A stretch of 55,851 nucleotides of DNA from Phycisphaerae bacterium (GCA_028715705.1 JAQURJ010000004.1:1-55851); one strand, 5' to 3'; shown: positions 7,471 through 16,544, counted from the stretch's first letter. Numbers and translations are program-made. Notes: a model not told the origin generated them from the sequence alone.

Positions 7471-8430
7471 ATGGCAGAACGAGTAGCGATAATACTGGCA
7501 GCGGGTATGAGTACCCGGATGAATACCAAGATGGCCAAGGTGCTGCACGAGGTTTGCGGTCGGCCCATGCTGGCTTACGTGCTCGATGCCTGCCGAAGTA
7601 TCGGCGTAAAAAGGATTTATGTCATTGTCGGCTATGGAGCCGAGCAGGTAAAAGAGCAGTTCAGCGCCAATGATGTCGAATGGGTTTTACAGGAAGAGCA
7701 AAAAGGAACAGCCCACGCTGTTCTTTGCTGCAAGGAAAAGCTCAAGGACTTCAACGGCGATACGCTGGTTTTGTGCGGCGATGGACCTCTAATTAGAACT
7801 GAAACACTGAATATCCTTATTGAAAAGCACGAATCGGAACATTCGGCTACGACTTTGGCCACGGCTGTGCTGGACGACCCAATCGGATACGGCAGGATCG
7901 TCCGCGACCAGTATGGAAATATCCAGGGGATAGTTGAACACGGCGACTGCACCAAAGAGCAGCTTGCAATAAAGGAAGTGAACCCAAGCTATTATCTATT
8001 CAATAATAAAATAATGTTCGATGCCCTTGAGCAGGTCAAGCCAAACAACGTCAAGGGTGAATACTATATAACAGACGCCCTGGCGATTATTTTAGCGGCT
8101 GGTCATAAGGTGGTTGCCGTTACGGCAGTACGGCCCGAAGAAGCGATAGGCATCAACAGCCGCCGACAATTGAGCGAAGCTGGCAAGATCATGCAACATC
8201 GTATTCAGCAGCAATTTATGGATAACGGCGTTACTATTATCGACCCGGATAATACGTGGATAGACGCCTGTGTGAAAATAGGTCAGGATACGGTCATCGA
8301 ACCGTTTACTTATATTCAGGGTGATGTCAAGATCGGCAAAAACTGCCGGATAGGACCATTTGTGTATATAAAACCACCATCAGTCATCGAAGATGGCGCG
8401 GCGGTTGAGGCATCAATATCCAGGAAATGA
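7471..8430 (+). CDS. glmU: GlmU-type UDP-GlcNAc pyrophosphorylase lacking the acetyltransferase domain
   Basis: The protein makes UDP-GlcNAc from UTP and GlcNAc-1-P for peptidoglycan and lipid A. It has 319 residues against about 455 for bifunctional GlmU. The uridylyltransferase half is complete: LAAGMSTRMNTKMAKVLHEV, QKGTAHAV, the metal-binding CGDGPLI (usually GDVPL), GYGRIVRD, KEVNPSYYLFN, KGEYYITD and AIGINSRRQL. After this only about 60 residues of left-handed beta-helix follow (VKIGQDTVIEPFTYIQGDV, IGPFVYIKPPSVIEDG) before the stop. The acetyl-CoA site and the catalytic His region are absent. prs starts 20 bp later, leaving no room for the missing domain in another frame. The order glmU-prs-ctc-pth is the same as in Bacillus. 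Confidence 0.87.
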   Translation: MAERVAIILAAGMSTRMNTKMAKVLHEVCGRPMLAYVLDACRSIGVKRIYVIVGYGAEQVKEQFSANDVEWVLQEEQKGTAHAVLCCKEKLKDFNGDTLVLCGDGPLIRTETLNILIEKHESEHSATTLATAVLDDPIGYGRIVRDQYGNIQGIVEHGDCTKEQLAIKEVNPSYYLFNNKIMFDALEQVKPNNVKGEYYITDALAIILAAGHKVVAVTAVRPEEAIGINSRRQLSEAGKIMQHRIQQQFMDNGVTIIDPDNTWIDACVKIGQDTVIEPFTYIQGDVKIGKNCRIGPFVYIKPPSVIEDGAAVEASISRK

Positions 8431-8449
8431 ATTTTCGGGAAGTAAAGAA

Positions 8450-9412
8450 ATGTTCTTAAACGAAAATATAAAGGTGTTTACAGGTAACAGTAACCCGGCT
8501 CTTGCTGTGGCGGTATGCAAATACCTGGATCTTCCTGTGGGCGGGGCTAAAGTAGAGCAATTTCCAGATGGCGAAAAGGTCATCAAGCTCGAAGACGACG
8601 TTCGCGGCAGAGATTGCTTTGTTATTCAATCGACCTGCCGGCCTGTCGATGAAAATCTTATGGAGCTATTGATATTCCTCGATTGTCTCCGCCGGGCAAG
8701 CGCACAACGCATCACAGCAGTGATACCGTATTTCGGCTATGCCCGACAGGACAGGAAAGACGAAGGGCGCGTGCCAATTACCGCCAAGTTAGTGGCGAAT
8801 CTAATTACAACGGCTGGTGCGAACAGGGTACTGGCAATCGATCTGCACGCGGCGCAGTTGCAAGGATTTTTCGATATCCCTGTCGATCATCTGACGGGTG
8901 AATTGGTTCTGAGCAAGTATTTCCGCCAGAAGAACATAGAGAATCTAACGATTTTGTCGCCGGACGTTGGCAATATCAAGACCGCGGCGAGATATGTGGC
9001 TCATCTGGGCGGAGAATTGGCCGTTGTACATAAGAGGCGGATTAGCGGAAGCGTGGTAAAGGCCGAAGAAATCATCGGAAACGTCGAAGGGCGAAATATT
9101 CTGATGTGTGATGATATTATCGCTACGGCAGGGACGGTTTGCAGCGCAGCGGCAATGGTTAAAAAGAAAGGTGCGAAAAAAGTCTATGTTGGGGCGACAC
9201 ACGGCGTTTTCGCGGGCGAAGCCCTCAAGAAGCTGGCAAGCTGCGGTATCGACGAGGTGGTGGTTACCGATACCATACCATTGAGCAGGGAAGCGAGCGA
9301 AAAAGGTTTGATCAAGGTTCTCAGCATTGCTGGAATGCTTGGCGAAGCTATAAAGAGAATTCACCGAAACGAATCGGTTAGCAGTTTGTTTAATAACGTG
9401 TTGAGTAAGTGA
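8450..9412 (+). CDS. prs: Ribose-phosphate pyrophosphokinase
   Basis: Makes PRPP from ribose-5-phosphate and ATP for nucleotide, His and Trp synthesis; a cytosolic enzyme. It has 320 residues, normal for class I enzymes. Visible motifs are KVEQFPDGEKVIKL, the ATP-binding PYFGYARQDRK, the metal site IDLHAAQLQGFFDIPVDH and the PRPP loop MCDDIIATAGT. ATG 8450 is used because GGAAG lies upstream and the family's N-terminus (IKVFTGNSNPALA) starts right there; the frame is open back to 8393 inside glmU. It is followed 7 bp later by rplY. Confidence 0.96.
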   Translation: MFLNENIKVFTGNSNPALAVAVCKYLDLPVGGAKVEQFPDGEKVIKLEDDVRGRDCFVIQSTCRPVDENLMELLIFLDCLRRASAQRITAVIPYFGYARQDRKDEGRVPITAKLVANLITTAGANRVLAIDLHAAQLQGFFDIPVDHLTGELVLSKYFRQKNIENLTILSPDVGNIKTAARYVAHLGGELAVVHKRRISGSVVKAEEIIGNVEGRNILMCDDIIATAGTVCSAAAMVKKKGAKKVYVGATHGVFAGEALKKLASCGIDEVVVTDTIPLSREASEKGLIKVLSIAGMLGEAIKRIHRNESVSSLFNNVLSK

Positions 9413-9419
9413 GGAAAAT

Positions 9420-10058
9420 ATGGAAAAAACACTGGTTTTAAAAGCCAATATTCGCGAGCACACTGGTTCGCACTCTAATAGGACATTGCGGAAAAAAGGC
9501 TTGATTCCGGCAATCGTTTACGGCCATAAGCAGGACGCTGTGTCTGTATCGCTGAACAGCCATGATTTTGTCGAAGGCCTTCATCACGGTCATCGGCTGA
9601 TGGAGATGGAAGTCGAAGGCAAGAAGCAAACAGTTCTTATTAAGGATATTCAGTATGATTATCTGGGCAAAGAGGTCATTCATGCCGACCTGATGCGGGT
9701 TGATGTCACCGAAACCGTTACTATCGAAGTTCAGATAGAATTGAAAGGTACGGCTGTTGGCACACAGCACGGTGGTATCATTGAAACGCATGCCGATCGT
9801 TTGGAAATCGAATGCCGCGTTACCGACATACCCGAATCTATCGCGATCAATATCAAGGCTATGGATGTCGGCTCTGCGATTCACGCCAAGGATATCGCTC
9901 TTCCGGCTAATGTAAAACTGATAAGCGAGCCTGATCTGCTGGTTTTGACCTGCCATGAGGTAGCTGCCGCCAAGAGTACTGAGGAATTGGAAACCGAGGC
10001 TCCAATCGCTCCTGAAATTATTGGCGCCAAGAAAGAGGAGGAGCAGGAAGAATCCTGA
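9420..10058 (+). CDS. rplY: 50S ribosomal protein bL25 (Ctc form)
   Basis: Binds 5S rRNA in the large subunit. At 212 residues it is the long general-stress (Ctc/TL5) type. The L25 domain is residues about 1-95 (RTLRKKGLIPAIVYGH, HADLMRVD), followed by the TL5/Ctc beta domain (GTAVGTQHGGIIETH, IPESIAINI, LPANVKLISEPD) and an acidic tail (KKEEEQEES). GAGGAAA precedes ATG 9420. It sits between prs and pth, as in Firmicutes. Confidence 0.93.
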   Translation: MEKTLVLKANIREHTGSHSNRTLRKKGLIPAIVYGHKQDAVSVSLNSHDFVEGLHHGHRLMEMEVEGKKQTVLIKDIQYDYLGKEVIHADLMRVDVTETVTIEVQIELKGTAVGTQHGGIIETHADRLEIECRVTDIPESIAINIKAMDVGSAIHAKDIALPANVKLISEPDLLVLTCHEVAAAKSTEELETEAPIAPEIIGAKKEEEQEES

Positions 10059-10081
10059 GAATACTAAAAAAAATATTTGGC

Positions 10082-10669
10082 TTGAACCGGGACCGGGATG
10101 TGGAAGGACAGGATACAAAGCTAATTGTTGGACTTGGAAATCCTGGAACGGAATACTGCCGGACAAGGCACAACGCTGGCTTCTGGGTTATCGATTCGGT
10201 TGCCGAAAAGCTGAATATAAAGTTGGATAAGAAAAAATTCGGCGCAGTTTTTGGTGCGTCGGATTACAAAGGTAAAAAGTTAATATTGGCAAAACCGCAG
10301 CTTTTTATGAACCGCAGCGGACAGAGCGTGGCGACGATCAGAGGTTTTTACAGAATAGCTCTCGAAAACATCCTGGTCATCAGTGATGATATGGCGATTG
10401 ATTGCGGGGCTATCCGGCTTCGTTCGAAAGGTTCTGCCGGCGGACAAAAGGGGCTTGGCGACATTATCGAAAAGCTCGGCAGCAATGAATTTGGCCGTCT
10501 TCGCGTGGGTATCGGTTCAAGCGGGCAGATAGGCGCTTATGACTATGTACTGGGAAAACCGGATGAACAGCAAAGGAAGAAACTTGACGAGGCGGTAGAA
10601 AAAGCCGTCGGAGCGGTTTTGGGCTGGGTCGAAGAAGGCATAGAAGCTGCGATGAACAAATTTAATTGA
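10082..10669 (+). CDS. pth: Peptidyl-tRNA hydrolase
   Basis: Recycles peptidyl-tRNA dropped from ribosomes. About 187 residues remain once the extra N-terminal residues are set aside. The motifs are GLGNPGTEYCRTRHNAGFWV with the catalytic His, PQLFMNRSGQSV, ISDDMAI and SAGGQKGL (most enzymes have GGHNGL, so the His here is Gln). The start is uncertain: TTG 10082 or GTG 10100 are the only ordinary codons near the expected N-terminus (KLIVGLGNPG). The frame is open further upstream, overlapping the rplY stop. It is probably translationally coupled to rplY. Confidence 0.92.
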   Translation: MNRDRDVEGQDTKLIVGLGNPGTEYCRTRHNAGFWVIDSVAEKLNIKLDKKKFGAVFGASDYKGKKLILAKPQLFMNRSGQSVATIRGFYRIALENILVISDDMAIDCGAIRLRSKGSAGGQKGLGDIIEKLGSNEFGRLRVGIGSSGQIGAYDYVLGKPDEQQRKKLDEAVEKAVGAVLGWVEEGIEAAMNKFN

Positions 10670-10698
10670 ATAGAAAGTTAGAAATTAGAAATAAAACT

Positions 10699-10722
10699 GG
10701 ATTCCCGCTTTCGCGGGAATGA
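10699..10722 (+). repeat. Hairpin repeat ATTCCCGC-TTTC-GCGGGAAT
   Basis: An 8-bp perfect stem (10701-10708 with 10713-10720) and 4-base loop, followed by GAC, in the pth-rpsF gap. The same 'TTCCCGC..GCGGGAATGAC' element is common between genes of many bacteria. There is no T tract, so a terminator role is doubtful; it could act as an mRNA-stabilising stem inside the operon. Confidence 0.6.
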
Positions 10723-10748
10723 CAAGAACATAAGTTAGGAGAATAAAG

Positions 10749-11219
10749 TTGGAAACGAATATTAAAACTTACGAGGCGATGTTCCTTGTGGACAGCGCTT
10801 TGGCAGCAAGCGACTGGAATGATGTCATCGGTGCGATAACTAATATAATGGAACGTGTCGGAGCCGAGGTGATCAGCCTACGCAAGTGGGATGAAAGGCG
10901 GCTGGCGTATCCTATTGAGAAAAAGGAACGCGGGACATATCTCCTGTGTTATTTCAAGGTCGATAGTCAGAAAATCACTCAGATCGAGCGTGAAGTTCAG
11001 CTCTCTGAGAAGCTGATGCGTGCGCTTATCCTGACCGCTGACCATGTAACTGCCGAAGATATGGGGAAAGAGACACCGGCTATGGCTGTTGAGCGCGCAA
11101 GCCAACTTTCTGAGTCGGCAGAGCCCGTGGTGGAGGATGCCGGTGGTGACACCAGTGGTAATGAGCAAATAGAAGAGCAGGAAATCCCTGTTATAGAAGA
11201 AATAGAGGAAGAAAAATAA
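10749..11219 (+). CDS. rpsF: 30S ribosomal protein bS6
   Basis: A small-subunit protein that pairs with bS18 on the platform. The S6 fold occupies residues about 1-100 (KTYEAMFLVDSAL, VISLRKWDERRLAYPIEKK, GTYLLCYFK). A 55-residue, strongly acidic C-terminal extension (EEQEIPVIEEIEEEK) makes it 156 residues, against the usual 95-135. The start is TTG 10749 with AGGAG 7 bases upstream. It begins the rpsF-ssb-rpsR-rplI-dnaB series. Confidence 0.93.
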   Translation: METNIKTYEAMFLVDSALAASDWNDVIGAITNIMERVGAEVISLRKWDERRLAYPIEKKERGTYLLCYFKVDSQKITQIEREVQLSEKLMRALILTADHVTAEDMGKETPAMAVERASQLSESAEPVVEDAGGDTSGNEQIEEQEIPVIEEIEEEK

Positions 11220-11231
11220 AGGAGGTCGGTT

Positions 11232-11645
11232 ATGGCTAACCTGAATAAGATGTTTCTTATTGGAAACCTTACTCGCGATCCACAGTTGAGCTATCTGCCC
11301 AGCCAGACAGCGGTTGTCGATTTCGGCCTTGCTACCAACAGAACCTGGACAGGCCAGGACGGGCAGAAAAAGGAGCAGGTTTGCTTTGTAGATTGCAGGG
11401 CCTTCGGCAAACAAGCCGAGACGCTCAACAAATACATGAACAAAGGAAAATCCATCTTTATCGAAGGGCGTCTGGATTTTGACCAATGGACAGCACAGGA
11501 CGGCTCAAAGCGAAGCAAGCATCGCGTGACCGTGGAGAATTTCCAATTCCTCGGCAGCCCTGGCGGCGCAGGTGGTTCAAGCAGCTCGCCGGACCAAGGC
11601 GCAAGCGATGAGGCAGAAAAACCTGATGACGATATACCGTTCTAA
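11232..11645 (+). CDS. ssb: Single-stranded DNA-binding protein
   Basis: Protects single-stranded DNA and recruits replication and repair enzymes. It has 137 residues. The OB fold is residues about 1-110 (NKMFLIGNLTRDPQLSYLP, ATNRTW, FVDCRAFGKQAE, IFIEGRLDFDQW), followed by a short Gly/Ser linker and the partner-binding acidic tip DDDIPF. AAAGGAGGT precedes ATG 11232 by 5-9 bases, a strong site. It lies between rpsF and rpsR, the common bacterial order. Confidence 0.96.
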   Translation: MANLNKMFLIGNLTRDPQLSYLPSQTAVVDFGLATNRTWTGQDGQKKEQVCFVDCRAFGKQAETLNKYMNKGKSIFIEGRLDFDQWTAQDGSKRSKHRVTVENFQFLGSPGGAGGSSSSPDQGASDEAEKPDDDIPF

Positions 11646-11713
11646 CGTTCATTGTTCAGAGTTTTTAGTTTTGAGTTGAAATAGAAATTTATTTTTGAGT
11701 TAGAGTAGGAAAA

Positions 11714-12001
11714 ATGGCATATATTGAAAAAAGACAGGCAGACAAAAGGCAAGTAGACAAAAGACAACCCGACAAAAGAAAGGCTTTAGCGGCTCCGAGA
11801 GAGCAAACGCAATGCAGATTCTGCCGCAGCAAGACCAAGCACATTGATTACAAGGACATACCAACTCTGGAGAAACTGCTGACCAATCGCGGCAAGATAT
11901 ATTCTCGCAAGAGGAGCGGCAATTGTGCCGGCTGCCAGCGAAAACTTAAAAAGGCCATAAAGCGGGCGCGTCACATGGCCCTTCTGCCTTTCACGGCGTA
12001 A
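11714..12001 (+). CDS. rpsR: 30S ribosomal protein bS18 with repetitive N-terminal extension
   Basis: Small-subunit protein, partner of bS6. The core is residues about 32-95 with CRFC and CAGC (a zinc-ribbon, C+ form), [20 protein letters not shown] and the C-terminal [12 protein letters not shown]. The first 22 residues consist of near repeats of a basic block ([18 protein letters not shown]), encoded by tandem DNA (11726-11781). The extension explains 95 residues against about 75 usually. The start ATG has TAGGA 6 bases upstream. Confidence 0.93.
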   Translation: MAYIEKRQADKRQVDKRQPDKRKALAAPREQTQCRFCRSKTKHIDYKDIPTLEKLLTNRGKIYSRKRSGNCAGCQRKLKKAIKRARHMALLPFTA

Positions 12002-12128
12002 AGGTCTTTTAGAAAAGAGGTTATGCAAATGTTGTTTTTTGTGTTGCCCCAAAAAGATAATGTGGTAAATTTATGAAGTTGCTTTATTCGCCGTTGGTTT
12101 GGCGGATTATCAAAACGGAGAAAATCAG

Positions 12129-12677
12129 ATGAAGGTATTGCTTTGTGAAGATGTGGAAAATTTGGGTTGGCTGGGCGATGTTGTCGAAGTCAAAGATGGT
12201 TATGCAAGAAATTATCTGCTGCCGGAGGGTCTGGTACAGATTCCGACCGAAAATAATATAGCGGCATTGGCAGATGAAAAGGCCAAACGTGCCGAAATGA
12301 GACTAAAAGACAGGCAGCGGCTGGAAGCGGCGGCGGAAAAAGTCAACGGAGCGGAAGCCGTCATCGCGGCCAAAACCAACGAACTTGGACATTTGTTCGG
12401 TTCTGTTACCGCTGCGATGATCGCCGAAAACCTGCGAAGCCAGGGGTTGGCTGTTGCCGATGAAGTAGTCAAACTCGGCGACCATATCAAAGAGGTTGGA
12501 ACAAGTAAAGTCGCTCTGCGTTTCGCCTCCGATCTGCGAGTCGAAGTGAACGTTACAGTTGTTTCAGATGACCCTGAAATTCAGCAAAAAATCGCAGAGG
12601 CCAGGGCACAGGAAAAGAGCGAAGCACAGGCCGAAGAACAGGTCAGCGAATCCGAAACTGAATCGCAAAAAAATTGA
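12129..12677 (+). CDS. rplI: 50S ribosomal protein bL9
   Basis: A large-subunit protein near the L1 stalk. The N-terminal domain (MKVLLCEDVENLGWLGDVVEV, GYARNYLLPEGL) is followed by a long helix and the C-terminal domain (LFGSVTAAMIAENL, VKLGDHIKEVGTSKVAL). An acidic Glu/Gln-rich tail brings it to 182 residues, longer than the usual 150. I chose ATG 12129, with CGGAG upstream, because the family starts MKVILL. The frame is open back to 12099. Confidence 0.94.
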   Translation: MKVLLCEDVENLGWLGDVVEVKDGYARNYLLPEGLVQIPTENNIAALADEKAKRAEMRLKDRQRLEAAAEKVNGAEAVIAAKTNELGHLFGSVTAAMIAENLRSQGLAVADEVVKLGDHIKEVGTSKVALRFASDLRVEVNVTVVSDDPEIQQKIAEARAQEKSEAQAEEQVSESETESQKN

Positions 12678-12731
12678 TAATTGGTAAATGATAATTGCTA
12701 ATTGAATAAACTAAGCCATAAATTATCAATT
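12672..12731 (+). repeat. A/T-rich inverted repeat after rplI
   Basis: AATTGATAATT (12672-12682) and its exact complement AATTATCAATT (12721-12731) flank further ATGATAATTG/CAATGATCAAT words, so the whole 90-bp rplI-dnaB gap can fold back on itself. There is no T tract beyond it. It is probably one more of the genome's palindromic repeats. Confidence 0.5.
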
Positions 12732-12769
12732 GTCAATAATCAATGATCAATAATGGCAGGATGCTGTAA

Positions 12770-14191
12770 GTGAATCCACTGACCGGTACAAAAAAGAATG
12801 CTAAACAAACCCGCAGTGATTCGGGATCTGCTCATTTGCCGGAGATGGGCAAGGTTATGCCCGAGTCGAAAGCCGCGGAAGCGGCTGTGCTGGGTTCGAT
12901 GATAATCGACCCTGAATGCATCGGGGTTGTGGTGGAATCCCTAAAATCCGCCGACGCTTTCTATCGCATCGAACACCAGATGATATTCGATGCTCTGGTT
13001 TCCCTTTATGAAAAAAACCGAGCAGGCGGTCTGGATGGTGTTCTGCTTCGTGATGAACTGGAAAAACAAAAACAACTCGAGGAAGTAGGCGGGGTCGATT
13101 ACCTTGGTGCTATAGTCGATTCTGTACCCACGACAGCCAACCTCGAATACTATCTTGGCATTGTCAAGGAAAAACGGTTGATGCGAGAGATGATCTCGGC
13201 GGCAACTGAAATACTGCGAGAGTCTTATGATCAAAGCGGCGAAATCGGTGAAAAGCTGGATAAAGCCGAAGAGCTTATTTTCAAAGTTACCGAAAGTACT
13301 CTAAGCGGCGATGCGGCTCCTCTAAAAGACCTTGTCAGCCGTGCATACGAAATGATAGAAGAGCGTGACGGTACACTTGTTACCGGACTGGATACGCACT
13401 ATTCCGACCTGAATAACATGACATGCGGCCTTCAAAAGGGAGAAATGATAATCGTCGCGGGTAGACCGAGTATGGGTAAAACCGCACTGGCCGTAAATAT
13501 TGCCGAAAACATGGCTGTAAAATCAGGCATACCGGCAGCTATATTCTCAATGGAAATGAGCAAAGAACAGCTTACCGAGCGTATCTTGTGCAGTTACAGC
13601 CGTGTCGATTCACAATCCGTTCGCAGGGGATTGTTGAGCACTGAGCAATATCATGAACTTGCAGCAGCCTGTATGGAACTTGGCAAAGCTCCTATCTATA
13701 TTGACGATACCGCCGGACTGACGCCGCTGGAACTGCGGGCAAAGGCAAGAAGGCTTAAAAGCCGCCATAAAATAGAAGCTATATTCATTGATTATCTGCA
13801 ATTGATGAATATAGGGACAGGGCGCAGCGAGAGCCGTCAGCAGGAAATCACTACTATTTCACGATATATCAAGGCTCTGGCACGTGAACTGAATATACCG
13901 GTGGTGGTGCTAAGTCAGTTGAATCGTGCAGCCGAAAGTCGCGAGGGACACCGGCCTCGAATGAGCGACCTGCGGGAAAGCGGAAGTATCGAACAGGATG
14001 CCGACGTTATTATGCTGCTGCACCGTGAAGATTATTATCACAAGGATGAAGAAGGCTATGTGCAAAACGGTGTTGCAGAAGTGATTATCGCCAAACAGCG
14101 TAACGGCCCGACAGGAGCAGTCCAGATGCTCTTCCAGGATAAAATCACACGATTCGATTCGCTAAGCAGGCACACAGATGAATCTTTTTAG
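12770..14191 (+). CDS. dnaB: Replicative DNA helicase
   Basis: The hexameric helicase that opens the replication fork. It has 473 residues. The N-terminal primase-interacting domain (EAAVLGSMIIDPE, FYRIEHQMIFDAL) is followed by the RecA-like domain: Walker A GRPSMGKTAL, SMEMSKEQL, Walker B IFIDYLQLM, then SQLNRAAESR and SDLRESGSIEQDADVIMLLHR. The start is GTG 12770; the next in-frame ATG is 12845. It closes the rpsF-to-dnaB series. The bamA gene starts 10 bp after its stop, so replication and outer-membrane genes share a transcript. Confidence 0.95.
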   Translation: MNPLTGTKKNAKQTRSDSGSAHLPEMGKVMPESKAAEAAVLGSMIIDPECIGVVVESLKSADAFYRIEHQMIFDALVSLYEKNRAGGLDGVLLRDELEKQKQLEEVGGVDYLGAIVDSVPTTANLEYYLGIVKEKRLMREMISAATEILRESYDQSGEIGEKLDKAEELIFKVTESTLSGDAAPLKDLVSRAYEMIEERDGTLVTGLDTHYSDLNNMTCGLQKGEMIIVAGRPSMGKTALAVNIAENMAVKSGIPAAIFSMEMSKEQLTERILCSYSRVDSQSVRRGLLSTEQYHELAAACMELGKAPIYIDDTAGLTPLELRAKARRLKSRHKIEAIFIDYLQLMNIGTGRSESRQQEITTISRYIKALARELNIPVVVLSQLNRAAESREGHRPRMSDLRESGSIEQDADVIMLLHREDYYHKDEEGYVQNGVAEVIIAKQRNGPTGAVQMLFQDKITRFDSLSRHTDESF

Positions 14192-14201
14192 GAATACGTC
14201 T

Positions 14202-16544
14202 ATGAAAAAAATCTTGAGCAGATCGACTACTTTTCTCACTATTTACTTTTTAGCGATGGCAGGATTGGCGAATTCCATTTTGGCTGATGATGCCGGAATC
14301 GCAACCTATACCATAAGTGCCGTAAAAGTAACCGGCAATCGCATCGTCAGTGACGCAGCTATTTTAAGCAAAGTACAAAGCCGCGAAGGGCAGATCTTCG
14401 ATCAGCAGCGAGCCGGGGAGGATTCAAAACGCCTCGCCCAGATCGAAGGCGTAGAATACAGTTATTACAGCACTATTTTTGATAAAAACACCGTGGAGCT
14501 TACCTTCGTGGTGACCGAAAAGCAGCCGCTTCGCAGTATAGAGTTTGCGGGCAACAAAAAAATGAAAGATAGGACTCTCCGCAATAAATCCGGCCTTACG
14601 GTAGGTGATTATCTTGATCCTGTCTGGGCGCAGGCCGGAAGAGACGCCATCCTCGAACATTACAAGAAAAAAGGTTATGCCTTTGCCGAAGTCGAACTTG
14701 ATAAAGAAGCTCTGTCCAAAGGCAAGGCTGTATATACGATCACCGAAAGATCGCGGGTTAAAATAAAAGCTGTCAAGTTTCAAGGCAATAAAGCCATTAA
14801 GAGCGGCCAATTAGCTCAAGCCGTAAAAACCAAAAAACGCGGATTGCTGTTCTTGAAGGGCTATTACAATGAACTGAAAGTTAGCGGGGACGTTGAAAAG
14901 CTGCTGTCTATCTATGACAGGCAGGGCTATCTGAATGCCGCTATAAATGCCGATGTCAGATTTTCTTCAAATAACGATAAAGCGACAGTAATATTTGACA
15001 TAACCGAAGGGCCGCTTTATATGATCGAAGATGTCACCGTCAGCGGCAATAAATTTTTCACTGATACGCAGTTGCTGGAACAAATCGAACCTCATAGCGG
15101 TATGGTCTATAGTGAGTTGAAAGCCGAACATGCCCGAAAAGATATCCAGGGTCTTTGCCGCGAACAGGGCTTTATCAACGCCGAAGTGACAAAGGTAAGG
15201 AGTTTTGTCGGTGAAAATAAGGTTTCATTACGGTTTACGGTCAACGAGGGTGGTCAATTTCGAATCGGCAAAGTGGAAATAACCGGCAACGAACAGGCTC
15301 ATGATAAGGTTATCCGGCGGGTACTCGATGAATATGACTTCACGCCGGGCAGATGGTATAACGCTAATATCGCGCAAGGTAACGGTGAAGGAGAGCTTGA
15401 AACCGATCTTCGTCGAACGATCTATTCCGAATCGGCGATTATCACACCAGCCGGTGACGCCATGGATAAGCGAGACGCCCTTGTTAACGTTATTGAAGGT
15501 CAGACAGGTTCTGTTATGCTCGGTGCCGGTATTGGGAGTGACAGCGGCGTTGTCGGCCAGCTTGTTTATGAGCAGCGAAACTTCGACTTAGCTGATGAGC
15601 CGGAAAATTTTCACGATTTTATCACCGGCCAAGCATTCAAGGGGGCAGGACAAACTCTGCGAATATCACTTCAGCCCGGTACGGAAGTTTCTCAATACTC
15701 TGTAGGCTTCACCGAACCTTATTTTCAGGATAAGCCCGTCTCGATGGATATTGTCGGTTCGAGTTATTGGCGTGGACGGGAAAGTTATGACGAACAGCGG
15801 ACAAAAGGATTTCTGGGTTTTGAGAAGCGATATAAAAGCAAATGGCGCAACAGCATCGGTTTCCGTGCCGAGAATGTTGATGTGGACAGCATTGGTTTTG
15901 ATGCGCCGCAGGAGATCAAAGATGTAAGCGGCAATAATTTCCTTGCCGGAGTTCAGTTCGGTATCGGCAAAGACCTGACCAACAACCGTTTCAATCCCAG
16001 CGACGGACAAAATTATGCCGCAAGCTATGAACAGGTGGGCGGAGATTTTACCTTTGGGATATTAAGCGCAACGCACCGATGGTACTATACTTTAGGCGAG
16101 GATATTCTCGAACGCAAAACTATCCTGGCTACCAAGCTTCAGGCATCCACCATTGTCGGCAGCGCACCACCGTTCGAGAAATTTTACGCCGGCGGTCAGG
16201 GAAGCCTGCGAGGCTTTGAATACCGCGGCATCAGCCCAAGGGGACTTCAGACAAATGTCGCCAACCCCGAAAGAAAAGACCCTATCGGAAGCGATTGGCT
16301 TTTCCTGGCCAATGCCGAAATAACCGCCCCGCTTGTTGGTGAAAGTTTGCAGCAGTTATTCTTTATCGACAGCGGTATGGTGGAAACTGGTGGATATAGA
16401 GCCGCTGTTGGAACGGGCATCCAGATATTGATCCCGCAATGGTTTGGGCCGGTGCCGATGAGGTTTGAATTCGCTTTTCCAATAATGAAAGATGAGGATG
16501 ACAACACGCGAGTATTTAGTTTCTCGGTCGGAAAACTGTTTTAA
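14202..16544 (+). CDS. bamA: Outer membrane protein assembly factor BamA (Omp85 family)
   Basis: The barrel that folds and inserts outer-membrane proteins. It has 780 residues: a signal peptide (MKKILSRSTTFLTIYFLAMAGL), then five POTRA-like repeats over residues about 40-420 (for example ITEGPLYMIEDVTVSGNKFF, VNEGGQFRIGKVEITGN). The Omp85 barrel carries the lid-loop motif GGQGSLRGFEYRGISPRG (a VRGF/Y motif with L), and the last strand ends FSFSVGKLF with the terminal Phe typical of outer-membrane barrels. I chose ATG 14202, with AGGAA 7 bases upstream. An upstream in-frame ATG (14178) overlaps dnaB and would spoil the signal peptide. Confidence 0.93.
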   Translation: MKKILSRSTTFLTIYFLAMAGLANSILADDAGIATYTISAVKVTGNRIVSDAAILSKVQSREGQIFDQQRAGEDSKRLAQIEGVEYSYYSTIFDKNTVELTFVVTEKQPLRSIEFAGNKKMKDRTLRNKSGLTVGDYLDPVWAQAGRDAILEHYKKKGYAFAEVELDKEALSKGKAVYTITERSRVKIKAVKFQGNKAIKSGQLAQAVKTKKRGLLFLKGYYNELKVSGDVEKLLSIYDRQGYLNAAINADVRFSSNNDKATVIFDITEGPLYMIEDVTVSGNKFFTDTQLLEQIEPHSGMVYSELKAEHARKDIQGLCREQGFINAEVTKVRSFVGENKVSLRFTVNEGGQFRIGKVEITGNEQAHDKVIRRVLDEYDFTPGRWYNANIAQGNGEGELETDLRRTIYSESAIITPAGDAMDKRDALVNVIEGQTGSVMLGAGIGSDSGVVGQLVYEQRNFDLADEPENFHDFITGQAFKGAGQTLRISLQPGTEVSQYSVGFTEPYFQDKPVSMDIVGSSYWRGRESYDEQRTKGFLGFEKRYKSKWRNSIGFRAENVDVDSIGFDAPQEIKDVSGNNFLAGVQFGIGKDLTNNRFNPSDGQNYAASYEQVGGDFTFGILSATHRWYYTLGEDILERKTILATKLQASTIVGSAPPFEKFYAGGQGSLRGFEYRGISPRGLQTNVANPERKDPIGSDWLFLANAEITAPLVGESLQQLFFIDSGMVETGGYRAAVGTGIQILIPQWFGPVPMRFEFAFPIMKDEDDNTRVFSFSVGKLF

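Noticed and set aside
8393-8450. The open frame upstream of prs, and a possible frameshift of glmU into it
   Set aside because: The residues from 8393 to 8450 (MARRLRHQYPGNEF) do not resemble the GlmU beta helix, and prs has its own start at 8450. The truncation is therefore not a sequencing frameshift.
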